Of a stretch of DNA of 64,000 nt, positions 9,682 through 17,967 are shown piece by piece (positions within the stretch are counted from its first letter, which is position 1; each line of letters starts with the position of its first letter). This DNA is from Lysobacteraceae bacterium (GTDB lineage Bacteria; Pseudomonadota; Gammaproteobacteria; Xanthomonadales; Rhodanobacteraceae), in the NCBI GenBank assembly GCA_028871555.1, contig JAGWNA010000002.1, positions 1 through 64,000 on the forward strand, read 5' to 3'. The notes beneath the pieces are model-generated. The model was not told where the DNA came from, ran no database searches, and was given only the letters and a program-made list of their open reading frames with translations. The position numbers and the translations under genes are program-made.

Positions 9682-10263
9682 TTGCCGACCGAACCCGGAC
9701 TCTCCCACGTCGACGCCGCCGACCAGCCCAGGATGGTGGACGTCGGCGCCAAGCCGGCGACCCGGCGCTCGGCGCAGGCGCGGGCGCGGGTCACCTTTCC
9801 CGCCGAGGTCGCGGCGAAACTGCGCGCCGCCGGCTACGTGACGCCCAAGGGCGCGGTGCTCGCGGTGGCGCACATCGCCGGCGTGATGGGGGCCAAGGCC
9901 ACCGCGCAGCTGATCCCGCTGTGCCATCCGTTGAGCCTGGACAAGTGCGACATCGCGATCCGGATGGAGGGCAACGACGCGCTGATCGACTGTACCGTGT
10001 CCTGCCGCGGCAGCACCGGCGTGGAAATGGAGGCATTGACCGGTGCCGGCATCGCCGCGCTGACCATCTACGACATGTGCAAGGCGATGTCGCACGACAT
10101 CGTGATCGGCGAGATCCGCCTCATGCGCAAGAGCGGCGGCAGGCACGACGTCGATCACACAGCCGAGGGTACCGTTCACCGCGATGCCGGCACCGCCGGT
10201 ATCGATATCGCGCCGGTCGACACGGCCGATCTCGATGCCATTCCGAGCCGTCCGCCGTCATGA
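9682..10263 (+). CDS. moaC: Cyclic pyranopterin monophosphate synthase
   Basis: Acts after MoaA to form cyclic pyranopterin monophosphate. MoaC motifs are MVDVGAKPATRRSAQA, KGAVLAVAHIAGVMGAK, LIPLCHPL, GVEMEALTGA and YDMCKAM. The start is a TTG at 9682 with a strong AGGAGG ending 8 bp before it; that AGGAGG overlaps the moaA Gly-Gly codons and stop. An ATG at 9734 would leave no good ribosome site and cut upstream residues. The C-terminal ~30 residues after RLMRKSGGR are longer than usual. The stop overlaps mobA as ATGA. Confidence 0.94.
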   Translation: MPTEPGLSHVDAADQPRMVDVGAKPATRRSAQARARVTFPAEVAAKLRAAGYVTPKGAVLAVAHIAGVMGAKATAQLIPLCHPLSLDKCDIAIRMEGNDALIDCTVSCRGSTGVEMEALTGAGIAALTIYDMCKAMSHDIVIGEIRLMRKSGGRHDVDHTAEGTVHRDAGTAGIDIAPVDTADLDAIPSRPPS

Positions 10264-10895
10264 GCATCGAAAAAAACACGCCGCCGCGCCGCGCCGTGCC
10301 GCGCATTGCGCCATCGATCTACGGGCTGCTGCTTGCCGGCGGCGCCAGCCGGCGCATGCGGCGCGACAAGGCGCAGCTCGTCTATGCCGGCGAGCCGCAG
10401 TTGCTGCGCGCCTGGCGCCTGCTCGAAGCGGTGACCGAACGCGCCTTCCTGTCGGTGCGCGACCACCAGCGCCAGGATCCCCTGCGTGCCGGCCTGCCGC
10501 AGATCGTGGACAGCTACGATGCGATCGGTCCCGCTGCCGGCATCCTCTCGGCGCAGCAGGCCTGCCCGGAGGTGGCCTGGCTGGTGGTCGCCTGCGACCT
10601 GCCGCTGCTGGACGAACGCACGCTGCGCAGCCTGATCGATGCCCGCGATCCGGCCGGCGACGCCACCGCCTTCGGCAGCCGCTTCGACGGCCTGCCCGAG
10701 CCGCTGTGCGCGCTGTGGGAACCATCCAGCCACGCGCTGCTCAGGCAGCGCGTCGAGGCCGGCAACTACTGTCCGCGCAAGGCGCTGATGCTGGCGCGCA
10801 CCACGCTGCTGGCCGCACCCGGCGACGCCCTCGACAACATCAACACCCCGCAGGAATTCGAGCAGATGCAACGCCAGATCGAGCCGCTGTCATGA
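10260..10895 (+). CDS. mobA: Molybdenum cofactor guanylyltransferase
   Basis: Attaches GMP to Mo-molybdopterin to make the MGD cofactor, which the bis-MGD formate dehydrogenase next door requires. The 211-residue protein has the nucleotidyltransferase signature LLAGGASRRMRRDKA, ACDLPLLD for metal/GTP binding, and NINTPQEF at the C-terminus. It is coupled to moaC and moaD by ATGA overlaps at both ends. Confidence 0.92.
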   Translation: MSIEKNTPPRRAVPRIAPSIYGLLLAGGASRRMRRDKAQLVYAGEPQLLRAWRLLEAVTERAFLSVRDHQRQDPLRAGLPQIVDSYDAIGPAAGILSAQQACPEVAWLVVACDLPLLDERTLRSLIDARDPAGDATAFGSRFDGLPEPLCALWEPSSHALLRQRVEAGNYCPRKALMLARTTLLAAPGDALDNINTPQEFEQMQRQIEPLS

Positions 10896-11134
10896 CCACG
10901 GTCACCCTGCAGTACTACGCACAGCTGCGCGAACAGGCAGGTGCCGGCGGCGAGCAGCTGAGTACCGCTGCGACCACGTTGCGCGAGCTGTATGACGAAC
11001 TGCGTTCGCGCCACGGCTTTTCGCTGGCTAGCGATGCGCTCAAGGTGGCGGTGAACGCGCAGTTCAGCGATTGGGACACGGTGCTGCACGAAGGCGACAC
11101 CGTGGTTTTCATCCCGCCGGTGGCCGGCGGATGA
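10892..11134 (+). CDS. moaD: Molybdopterin synthase sulfur-carrier subunit
   Basis: An 80-residue ubiquitin-like protein ending in VAGG; the C-terminal Gly-Gly is adenylated by MoeB and thiocarboxylated before sulfur is given to the pterin. The fold is recognisable from VTLQYYAQLREQAG at the start and VFIPPVAGG at the end. It overlaps mobA (ATGA) and the downstream fusion gene (ATGA), placing the carrier next to its synthase and activator. Confidence 0.94.
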   Translation: MTTVTLQYYAQLREQAGAGGEQLSTAATTLRELYDELRSRHGFSLASDALKVAVNAQFSDWDTVLHEGDTVVFIPPVAGG

Positions 11135-12747
11135 GCCGCTTCAGCCTCAGTGCGGGACCGGTCGATCTCGTGCAGTTGCGCGCGGACCTGCAGCAGCCCG
11201 GCAGCGGCGGCTTCTGCAGCTTCGAGGGCTGGGTGCGCGACAGCAACGAGGGCCGCGAAGTCAGCGGCCTGGAGTACGAGGCCTACGCCGAACTGGCGCA
11301 GGCCGAGGGCGAGCGCATCGTCGCCGAAGCCATCGCGCGCTACGGCGTGCCGGCCGCGCGCTGCGTGCATCGCACCGGCGCGCTCGAGGTCGGCGATCTG
11401 GCGGTGTGGATCGGCGTGTCCGGCGCGCATCGCGACGAAGCCTTCCGTGCCTGCCGCTACATCATCGACGAGATCAAGCACCGCCTGCCGATCTGGAAGA
11501 AAGAACACTATCTCGACGGCGACACCGCATGGGTGGCCTGCTCGCACACCGGGCGTGCCCACGAAGGCGAGCACGGGCACGAGCCGTCAGCCGCGCATCG
11601 CGGGCATGCGCATCGTCACGACGCAGCCGCGCCCACGCCCACGTTCAGTCCCGACTACTCGCGCCAGACGCGATTGCGCGACGTGGGCGACGCCGGTCAG
11701 GCGAAACTCGCCGCCGCCCGCGTGCTGGTGATCGGTGCCGGTGGCCTCGGTTGCCCGGTGCTGAGCTACCTGGCCGGTGCCGGCGTGGGTACGCTGGGCA
11801 TCGTCGATGGCGATCTGCTGGACGCCAGCAACCTGCATCGGCAGACCATCTACGCCGCCCGCGACATCGGCCAGCGCAAGGTCGACCTCGCCGCCCGGCA
11901 CGTCGCACAACTCAACCCTGCGGTTGCCGTGCATGTCCGGGCGCAGCCGCTGCATGCCGGCAACGTGGCCGAAGTGTTCGCGCAGTACGACCTGGTCGTC
12001 GAATGCACCGACGACATGCGCAGCCGCTACCTCAGCAACGACGCGGCGGTGCTCACCGGCACACCGCTGATCCTGGCCAGCGTGTACCAGTACGAGGGCC
12101 AGTTGCAGGTGGTCAGCGCCAGATCCGGCGAGCCCTGCCTGCGTTGCCTGTGGCCGGATGAGCCGGCGCCCGGCGTCGCCGGCAGCTGCGTCGAGTCTGG
12201 CGTGCTCGGTCCGGTGCCGGGCGTGCTCGGCACCATGCAGGCCGTCGAGGCGCTGAAGATCCTGCTCGACCTGCCGCGCCCGGCAGGGTCGGCGCTGCTG
12301 CTGGTGGATCTGCTCGATCCCGGCGTCCAGCGACTGCCGATCGAGGTCTCGCGCGGCTGTGCGCGGCATGGCGGCTGCGCTGCGGTGGCGCAACGCGGGC
12401 TGGCGCAGGCACGCGATGCCGGCGAGGTGGACGTGGCCTTCGATTGCCTGGACGACGCCATCGCGGCCGGTTTCCGGCTGGTCGACGTGCGCGAACCGGA
12501 CGAGGTCGCCGCGCAGCCGCTGGATGCACCGTCCAGCCGGATGCCATCCGCGCAGCTCGCTGTCTGCGCCGCCGAACTGGCGCCCGGGCCACTGCTGCTG
12601 GTCTGCGCCAGCGGCCGGCGCAGCGCCCATGCCGCGCGCGAGTTGCGGGGGCAGGGCAGGCGGGACGTCTATTCGCTGCGCGGCGGCGTGCTGGCGTTGC
12701 AACCTTCGCGCGCACGCGCCATCGCCAAGGTTCGCCGCGGGCCATGA
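11131..12747 (+). CDS. Fusion protein: MoaE - MoeB adenylyltransferase - rhodanese
   Basis: A single 538-residue polypeptide with three enzymes of sulfur transfer to molybdopterin. Residues 1-140 are MoaE, the large subunit of molybdopterin synthase, with the active-site stretch KHRLPIWKKE at 116-125. Residues about 139-163 are a His-rich linker. Residues about 174-415 are MoeB/ThiF-like, with the nucleotide loop GAGGLGCPV, ASNLHRQTIY, the acidic ECTDDMRSRY and one zinc half-site CLRC. The second half-site appears as CARHGGC, wider than the usual CxxC. Residues about 430-530 are a rhodanese domain with the loop CASGRRSA; the persulfide Cys is near 492. The MoeB-rhodanese half resembles eukaryotic MOCS3; the added MoaE is unusual. 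ATGA overlaps join it to moaD and the second moeA. Confidence 0.9.
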   Translation: MSRFSLSAGPVDLVQLRADLQQPGSGGFCSFEGWVRDSNEGREVSGLEYEAYAELAQAEGERIVAEAIARYGVPAARCVHRTGALEVGDLAVWIGVSGAHRDEAFRACRYIIDEIKHRLPIWKKEHYLDGDTAWVACSHTGRAHEGEHGHEPSAAHRGHAHRHDAAAPTPTFSPDYSRQTRLRDVGDAGQAKLAAARVLVIGAGGLGCPVLSYLAGAGVGTLGIVDGDLLDASNLHRQTIYAARDIGQRKVDLAARHVAQLNPAVAVHVRAQPLHAGNVAEVFAQYDLVVECTDDMRSRYLSNDAAVLTGTPLILASVYQYEGQLQVVSARSGEPCLRCLWPDEPAPGVAGSCVESGVLGPVPGVLGTMQAVEALKILLDLPRPAGSALLLVDLLDPGVQRLPIEVSRGCARHGGCAAVAQRGLAQARDAGEVDVAFDCLDDAIAAGFRLVDVREPDEVAAQPLDAPSSRMPSAQLAVCAAELAPGPLLLVCASGRRSAHAARELRGQGRRDVYSLRGGVLALQPSRARAIAKVRRGP

Positions 12748-14024
12748 TCGACTATGCCGAAGCCTTGCAGCGCCTGCTCGCCGGGATCGTCCCGTTGCCG
12801 GCGGAAACCTGTCCGCTGGCGCAGGCGCCGGGTCGCGTGCTGGCCGGCGCCGTCCGCAGTCCGATCGCACTGCCCTCGTTCGATCATGCCGCGATGGACG
12901 GCTATGCGCTGGCCGCCCGCGAGCCGCTGTCCACCGGCTCGGAGCACGCGGTGCATGGCTCGCAGGCTGCCGGCGAGGCCGCCCGCGCATGCTCCGGCGG
13001 CGCCTGGGAAATCATGACCGGCGCACGCCTGCCCGATGGCCTCGATGCGGTGATTCCGGTGGAGCGCACCGAGCTGCTGGCAACCCGGGCAGACGGCATG
13101 CCGGCGCGTATCCGCCTGCTCGATGCGCTGGCAGCCGGACAGAACGTGCGCCTTGCCGCCAGCGATGTCGCGCCCGGTGCCGCCGTGCTGCCTGCCGGTA
13201 CCGCCATCGGTGCCGCCCAGGTGATGCTGCTGGCGGCGCTGGGCCTGGCCGGAATCGAGGTGGCGCGCCGACCGCGGGTGGCGATCATCTGCACCGGCAA
13301 GGAGCTGCAGGCCGATGCTGCCCGGCCGCTGCGGCCCGGACAGATCTACAACTCCAACGGCCCGTACCTCGCCGCTGAGCTCGCCGCCGCCGGCGCGCAG
13401 GTGCTGTCCTGCGACACCGTCGACGACAGCGCCGGCACCTTCGCCGAGGCGCTGCAACGCGCGCTCGACGCCGGCGCCGAGCTGGTGCTCAGTACCGGCG
13501 CGGTGTCGATGGGGCGCCATGATTTCGTGCCCGATTGCCTGCGGCGTTTCGGCGCGCGGATCCTGTTCCACAAGGTTGCGATGCGTCCCGGACGGCCGCT
13601 GTTGTGCGCGCGTCTCGCCGCCGGTCCGCTGGTGCTGGCGCTGCCCGGCACGCCGATGGCGGTGGCCGTCGGGCTGCGCTTCTTCGTCGTGCCCGCGCTG
13701 CGTGCGATGGCCGGGCAGCCTCGCGAGCCGGTCTGGCACGCCGTGCTCGATGCCGCGCAGCACCCGCGGCCCGGCCTGCGCCACTTTCTGCGCGCCACGC
13801 TGCAGCAGGCGCCGGACAGCCGCCTGCTGGCCAGCGTGCAAAGCCTGCAGCAGCCGTTCCGCATCCGGCCGTTCGCCGAGGCCGACGCATGGGTGGTGCT
13901 GGACGAAAACGCCGGCGACTGTGCTGCCGGTACGCAGGTCGAGATCGTCAGCCTGCAGCCCGGCCTGCCGCCGTACGGCTACCCGATGGCGGCAGGCCGA
14001 CCCGGACAGGAGACACGCCCGTGA
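12744..14024 (+). CDS. moeA2: Molybdopterin molybdenumtransferase MoeA (second copy)
   Basis: A 426-residue MoeA with the orthodox AMDGYALA motif, MTGARLPDGLDAVIPVERTE, and NSNGPYLAAELAAAGA. Two usually conserved stretches differ from the first copy: LSTGAVSMGRHDF instead of LSGGVSMG, and ALPGTPMAVAVG instead of ALPGNPVSAL. The second protein may therefore prefer a different step or partner (inference). The ATG at 12744 overlaps the fusion gene stop as ATGA. Confidence 0.9.
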   Translation: MIDYAEALQRLLAGIVPLPAETCPLAQAPGRVLAGAVRSPIALPSFDHAAMDGYALAAREPLSTGSEHAVHGSQAAGEAARACSGGAWEIMTGARLPDGLDAVIPVERTELLATRADGMPARIRLLDALAAGQNVRLAASDVAPGAAVLPAGTAIGAAQVMLLAALGLAGIEVARRPRVAIICTGKELQADAARPLRPGQIYNSNGPYLAAELAAAGAQVLSCDTVDDSAGTFAEALQRALDAGAELVLSTGAVSMGRHDFVPDCLRRFGARILFHKVAMRPGRPLLCARLAAGPLVLALPGTPMAVAVGLRFFVVPALRAMAGQPREPVWHAVLDAAQHPRPGLRHFLRATLQQAPDSRLLASVQSLQQPFRIRPFAEADAWVVLDENAGDCAAGTQVEIVSLQPGLPPYGYPMAAGRPGQETRP

Positions 14025-14365
14025 AATTGCAGATCGATGGCCAGAGGCTGCGCGTTCGCATCGACGAGGACGAGCTGGCGAGCCTGCTGGCGGGCGGCAT
14101 GCTCGAAGTCCGCACGCAGTTCGCGTCGGTGTTTGCGATACGTTGCGCATTGCGGCTGACGACAGGCGATGATGCGGCACTGGAGGGGAGCGCCGATGCC
14201 TGGCGGCTCGACTTGCCGGACACTGCCGTGCGCGCGCATGCGGCACGGTTGCCCACCCGCGAGGGCCTGCGCTTTGCATTGCCGGGGAAGGGCGACAGCG
14301 ACACGCTGGAGCTGTTGTTCGACGTGGATGTGCGCGACAGCGTGAGGCGCCGCCGGCCGGCGTGA
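14021..14365 (+). CDS. Small conserved protein, DUF7009-like, last gene of the molybdenum operon
   Basis: A 114-residue cytosolic protein of unknown function starting at a GTG (14021) whose stop overlap with moeA2 (GTGA) and a GGACAGGAG upstream support the start. The N-terminal MKLQIDGQRLRVRIDEDEL resembles DUF7009-type proteins. I infer a link to molybdenum-enzyme maturation from the operon only. Confidence 0.75.
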   Translation: MKLQIDGQRLRVRIDEDELASLLAGGMLEVRTQFASVFAIRCALRLTTGDDAALEGSADAWRLDLPDTAVRAHAARLPTREGLRFALPGKGDSDTLELLFDVDVRDSVRRRRPA

Positions 14366-14383
14366 GATCGTGCCGGCCGCCGC

Positions 14384-15802
14384 CTATCGCGGGCGCACTT
14401 CGATGACCTGCTCGGACAGGGTCTTGCCGTGGACGTCCCAGGCGCGCAGGCGATAGCGTCCCGGCGCCAGATACAGCTTGCTGGCGCTGTCGCCGTGCGT
14501 GAAGGTGTAGCGGTCGACGGCGATGGCGTCGTCGGGCTCGCCGATGGCATGCGCGTCGACGACGCAGGGTATGACGACCCTGCACAGCATCGTGCTGATC
14601 CTGACCGGAAAACGCCCACTCTGCCGGGCAAGCCAGACGGGACGCTGCGTATTGACGAAGTGTGCCAGCATCGGTTGCGTGCGCACCGTGTCGCTCACGA
14701 TCGCCAGCGGCTGGACGACACCGCTGTCGAGTGCGCCGCGGCCTGCGGCCGGAGGCAGGATCACGCTGATGTCGTGCTGTGCCGGGTCGTCGCTCCATGG
14801 CTTGCCGCTGGCGCGGTTGACCAGCACGGTGGGAACCTTGGGGTGAAAGTCGCCGATCAGTTTCCGGTAGGCGTCATCAGCGGCCGGGAGCTGTTCGAGG
14901 AACCGGGTCTGATCGATCGACAATGGTTCGAACCCGGTCAAGCGCCGCAACTGCATGGCCATGGGCCGGACGGTGCCCAGGCGTCCTGTCGCCTTGTCGA
15001 TGTGCGCATAGCCGGCGTGGACGAAAAGGCGGGCACCGGGATGGCCGGCAAAGACTCGTCGGTAAAGATTGTCGGCCTGTCCCGTTTCGCGCTGTTGTGC
15101 CGCGTCGGACGCCACGTCGTACGGCACGATCTTGAAGCCCAGTTTGATCGCTTCGCGCACGATCCTGCCGTAGGTGGGCTCGTGCAGATAGATGGTCCCG
15201 CTGGCCTCGGTCGGGTAGCCGCGTCGCATCAGGGCCGGATCCGTGTCGAGCAGCGCCTCGGCGGCAAAGTAGTCGAACCCGAGCTTGCGCAGCCGGGGCA
15301 GCAGGGCCAGCGTGAGCTGACGCGTGTGGGCGTCGTGGTGCGCCTCGTTGATCATCACGATGCGCCGGCTGGCGGCGAGTTTCGCGATGACGTCGACCGC
15401 GGCGGCGGACTGCCACTCATCGGGTCCGGGCAGCACGACATCCGCCGGCACGCGGCTCTCGAGCGGAAAATCGCGGATCGCCTCGTTGTAAAGGCCAAGC
15501 TCGTCCTCGCTCGAAGCCAGCATCTGCAGGGCGATCGCCCGGTCGGAGGCCGACAGCTGCGGCAGCAGGCCGCGCAGGTAGACGTAGCGGGCCAGATCGT
15601 TGGGCTGCCGATGCAGCGCATGGAACATCGCGGTCACGGCGGGGCTGAACGACTGGGCGACTGCGGCCGGTGCCGTCAGTGCACCGGAACCGGCCACGGC
15701 AAGCGCCATCAGCAGCGGCATGCTGCTGATCCACGAACGGCGCGAAGGCGGCGGACCCGCGAAAAAACCGCGGTGCGACGGTTCCGGAATGCCGATGGGC
15801 AT
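14384..15802 (-). CDS. Exported EreA/ChaN-like protein, paralogue of 52196-53686
   Basis: A 472-residue protein with an N-terminal Arg-Arg segment (SRRSWIS) and hydrophobic signal sequence ending near AAVAQS, so it is probably exported, perhaps by Tat. The central domain has MINEAHHDAHTR, FDYFAAEALLDTD, FKIVPYDV and LFVHAGYAHIDK. The His-Glu layout recalls the erythromycin-esterase/ChaN/TraB group of metal- or haem-dependent folds, but no family function can be assigned. The paralogue at 52196-53686 has the same motifs in the same order and a similar C-terminal beta-rich stretch. It is convergent with the molybdenum operon (18-bp gap). Confidence 0.75.
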   Translation of the reverse strand: MPIGIPEPSHRGFFAGPPPSRRSWISSMPLLMALAVAGSGALTAPAAVAQSFSPAVTAMFHALHRQPNDLARYVYLRGLLPQLSASDRAIALQMLASSEDELGLYNEAIRDFPLESRVPADVVLPGPDEWQSAAAVDVIAKLAASRRIVMINEAHHDAHTRQLTLALLPRLRKLGFDYFAAEALLDTDPALMRRGYPTEASGTIYLHEPTYGRIVREAIKLGFKIVPYDVASDAAQQRETGQADNLYRRVFAGHPGARLFVHAGYAHIDKATGRLGTVRPMAMQLRRLTGFEPLSIDQTRFLEQLPAADDAYRKLIGDFHPKVPTVLVNRASGKPWSDDPAQHDISVILPPAAGRGALDSGVVQPLAIVSDTVRTQPMLAHFVNTQRPVWLARQSGRFPVRISTMLCRVVIPCVVDAHAIGEPDDAIAVDRYTFTHGDSASKLYLAPGRYRLRAWDVHGKTLSEQVIEVRPR

Positions 15803-15828
15803 GGATCACCTCGCGTATGCTTTCCGAT

Positions 15829-15990
15829 GGATGCCCCACGCAGCGATGTACTGATCCTCGGCGTTGGCGTGATCGGCCTGGCCTGCGCACACTGTACCTG
15901 CTCAAGGCTGGCGCCGGCGTGTACATGCCCGAGCCAGGGCACGCCCGGTTGCGGCAGTTCGCACGGCAACTGCGGCACGCACCGTCACGC
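15829..15990 (+). pseudogene. Remnant of a DadA-like FAD-dependent oxidoreductase
   Basis: From the ATG at 15829 the frame reads MDAPRSDVLILGVGVIGLACA, a GxGxxG FAD-binding strand-helix. It then breaks; the next frame gives LYLLKAGAGV, and a third gives QGTPGCGSSHGNCG, all typical in that order of D-amino-acid dehydrogenase or glycine oxidase N-termini. At least two frameshifts and the loss of the remaining ~350 residues make this a dead fragment. The stretch 15991-16160 shows no gene I can support. Confidence 0.7.
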
Positions 15991-16161
15991 CCAGTCACGC
16001 GGCGCCGCGGGCCAGGCCGGGAATGATGGGCATGGCGCTTCGAACCTGCCGCCGGCCACGGCGCACGGCATGCCCGGGGTGAGCATGTCGGCGACCGGCG
16101 AGACGCGTCCGCGCAGATAAGCACCTGCGTGCCTGCGGCGGCGGGCCATCCATGGCCGGCA

Positions 16162-16186
16162 GGCACCTCGAAATTTTCGAGGTGCC
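16162..16186. promoter_or_regulatory. Perfect 25-bp palindrome holding the hutG Shine-Dalgarno
   Basis: Arms of 12 bp (GGCACCTCGAAA and its exact complement) flank a single T. The 3' arm contains GAGGTG, placed 8 bp before the ATG at 16192, so an RNA hairpin here would hide the ribosome site. It could instead be a DNA operator. There is no T-run, so a terminator is unlikely. Confidence 0.7.
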
Positions 16187-16191
16187 CTACA

Positions 16192-16980
16192 ATGCCCGGC
16201 ATGGCCAACTTCACCTTGCAGCGCGGCCGTGTGCCGTTGTTGATCAGCCTGCCGCACGACGGCAGTTTCATCCCTGCGGACATCGCCGCGCGGATGCACC
16301 CGGCGGCGCGGCGTTCGCCGGATACCGACTGGCATGTGGGGCGGCTGTACGAGCCGTTGGCGCATGCGCTGGGTGCCAGCCTGATCAAGCCGCTGGCGTC
16401 GCGCTACGTGGTCGACCTGAACCGGCCTGCCGATGATCACGCGCTGTATCCCGGGCAACGCGGGACGGGTCTGGTACCGACGATCGGCTTCGACGGCGAG
16501 CCGTTGTATCGGGATGGCGAGTCGTTGGATGGCGCCGAAGTTCAACGGCGGATAAACGCGTTCTGGCAGCCCTATCACCAGGCTTTGGCGCAGGAACTTG
16601 CGCGACTGCGCGCCGAGCATGGCCGGGTGGTGTTGTGGGACGGCCATTCCATCCGCAGCCGGGTGCCGATGCTGTTCGAGGGGCGATTGCCGGATTTCAA
16701 CCTCGGCACGGCAAGCGGGACGAGTTGCAGCGCGGCTCTGCAGGCACGCCTGCAGGCCTGTCTGGAGTCCCAGTCGCGTTTCAGTTTCGTTGTCAATGGC
16801 CGCTTCAGGGGCGGTTACATCACGCGTCACTACGGCGATCCCGGCGCTGCCGTGCAGGCGGTGCAACTGGAGCTGGCGCAGGTCAGCTACATGGACGAAG
16901 CGAGTTTCGAGTACGACGAAGCGCGGGCGCTGCCGGTGCGCGAATGTATCGGGCGCATGCTGCAGATATGCCTTGACTGA
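16192..16980 (+). CDS. hutG: N-formylglutamate deformylase
   Basis: A 262-residue enzyme of the N-formylglutamate amidohydrolase family, which releases formate from N-formylglutamate, the last step of one histidine-degradation route. Seen: SLPHDGSFIP near the start, DTDWHVGRLYEPL, YVVDLNRPADD, LWDGHSIRS and the C-terminal NGRFRGGYITRHYGDP, all zinc/substrate-site features of the family. The ATG at 16192 fits the GAGGTG spacing; ATG 16201 is the alternative. No other hut genes are in view. Formate release may link it to the formate operon (speculative). Confidence 0.88.
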   Translation: MPGMANFTLQRGRVPLLISLPHDGSFIPADIAARMHPAARRSPDTDWHVGRLYEPLAHALGASLIKPLASRYVVDLNRPADDHALYPGQRGTGLVPTIGFDGEPLYRDGESLDGAEVQRRINAFWQPYHQALAQELARLRAEHGRVVLWDGHSIRSRVPMLFEGRLPDFNLGTASGTSCSAALQARLQACLESQSRFSFVVNGRFRGGYITRHYGDPGAAVQAVQLELAQVSYMDEASFEYDEARALPVRECIGRMLQICLD

Positions 16981-17167
16981 TCGCAAGTTGTTGCAGCCTT
17001 CATCGCGCCGCTGATCAAAGTCGGGATCGTGCAAGCCCGCTGCACTGGGAGTCGGGACGTCGTTCAGCCGGGGTATCCTGTTCGCGCTGTAATGGTTGGC
17101 TTGTCGTGCCACCCGAGTTGCCGGGTTCCGGCCGGGTTCGCGATACCCTGATCATGCGAGGCTCAAC

Positions 17168-17440
17168 ATGATGATGCGTAAACTTGCGGTCGCTTTCCTG
17201 GTCGCGGCGGGCGTGGCGCTTTCCGGCTCCGCACTGGCCGATGCCGTTCCGCAGGCAGCGGCGGCGACCGGGCAGAGCGCTCCGGCGGCGGATACCGCGC
17301 CGAAGACGGCACCCATGAAACACATGACTCATCACAAGGTTCACCACAGGACCCACCACAAGACCCACCGTATGGCTCGCCATCACAAGGCAGCCGCGAA
17401 GAAGGCCAGTGCGCCGGCCGCCGGTTCCACGGCTGGCTGA
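17168..17440 (+). CDS. Small secreted His/Lys-rich protein
   Basis: A 90-residue product with a signal peptide (MRKLAVAFLVAAGVALSGSALA), an Ala/Pro-rich stretch, and a strongly basic segment with repeated HH-K/R units (MTHHKVHHRTHHKTHRMARHH). The composition resembles acid-shock or metal-buffering periplasmic peptides, but there is no domain to prove it. GAGG lies upstream of the ATG and a terminator follows at 17471. Confidence 0.75.
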   Translation: MMMRKLAVAFLVAAGVALSGSALADAVPQAAAATGQSAPAADTAPKTAPMKHMTHHKVHHRTHHKTHRMARHHKAAAKKASAPAAGSTAG

Positions 17441-17470
17441 CAGCCGGGCCGGTCGCCGTGAAACGGACCC

Positions 17471-17496
17471 CCGCCGGAACACCCGGCGGAGGTTTT
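17471..17496 (+). terminator. Rho-independent terminator after the His-rich gene
   Basis: Stem CCGCCGG/CCGGCGG of 7 bp with a 5-nt loop, followed by AGGTTTT. It sits 30 bp after the stop at 17440. Confidence 0.7.
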
Positions 17497-17535
17497 CATG
17501 GGCGAAACGCGGAACTCGCCCGGCGCGTCGGCACT

Positions 17536-17967
17536 TCACCGCCGTGCGCGGGCCGGGAGTGCCGCCACACATTTCAGTTCGATCGCGATCGGCGTCGGCA
17601 GTGCGCTGATGCCCACGGTGGTGCGGCAGGCGTCGACACCGGCGAAGTATTCCGCATAGAGCCGGTTGTACACCGCAAAATCACGCGGCAGGTCGGTCAG
17701 GTAGACGGTGACATCGACCAGATCGTTCCATGCCGCGCCGCTGGCTTCCAGGATGGCGCGCACGTTGGCGAATACCTGCCGGCACTGTGCCTCGATGTCG
17801 TAACCGGTCAGCCGGCCGTCGTCGGCGTGCACGTTGCCGGGGATCGCATTGCTGCCCGGCTGGCGCGGCCCCACGCCGGACAGGAACAGCAGGTCGCCCA
17901 CCCGGCGTGCGTGCGGATAGGCTCCGACCGGGGCGGGTGCCGCATGGGTGCGGATGATGCCGCTCAT
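17536..17967 (-). CDS. RidA-family protein, probable 2-aminomuconate deaminase
   Basis: A 143-residue member of the RidA/YjgF family: GVGPRQPGSNAIPG, QCRQVFANVRAILEASGA, LVDVTVYLTDL, and the C-terminal RTTVGISALPTPIAIELKC. In amino-aromatic catabolism such proteins deaminate 2-aminomuconate. The neighbouring semialdehyde dehydrogenase supports that role over the general enamine deaminase function. The ATG at 17967 overlaps the carbonic anhydrase stop (ATGA), so the two are co-translated. Confidence 0.82.
   Translation of the reverse strand: MSGIIRTHAAPAPVGAYPHARRVGDLLFLSGVGPRQPGSNAIPGNVHADDGRLTGYDIEAQCRQVFANVRAILEASGAAWNDLVDVTVYLTDLPRDFAVYNRLYAEYFAGVDACRTTVGISALPTPIAIELKCVAALPARARR

Noticed and set aside
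16981-17167. A weak TTGCCG ... GATACC promoter before the His-rich gene
   Set aside because: Matches are too poor in G+C-rich DNA to claim a promoter.
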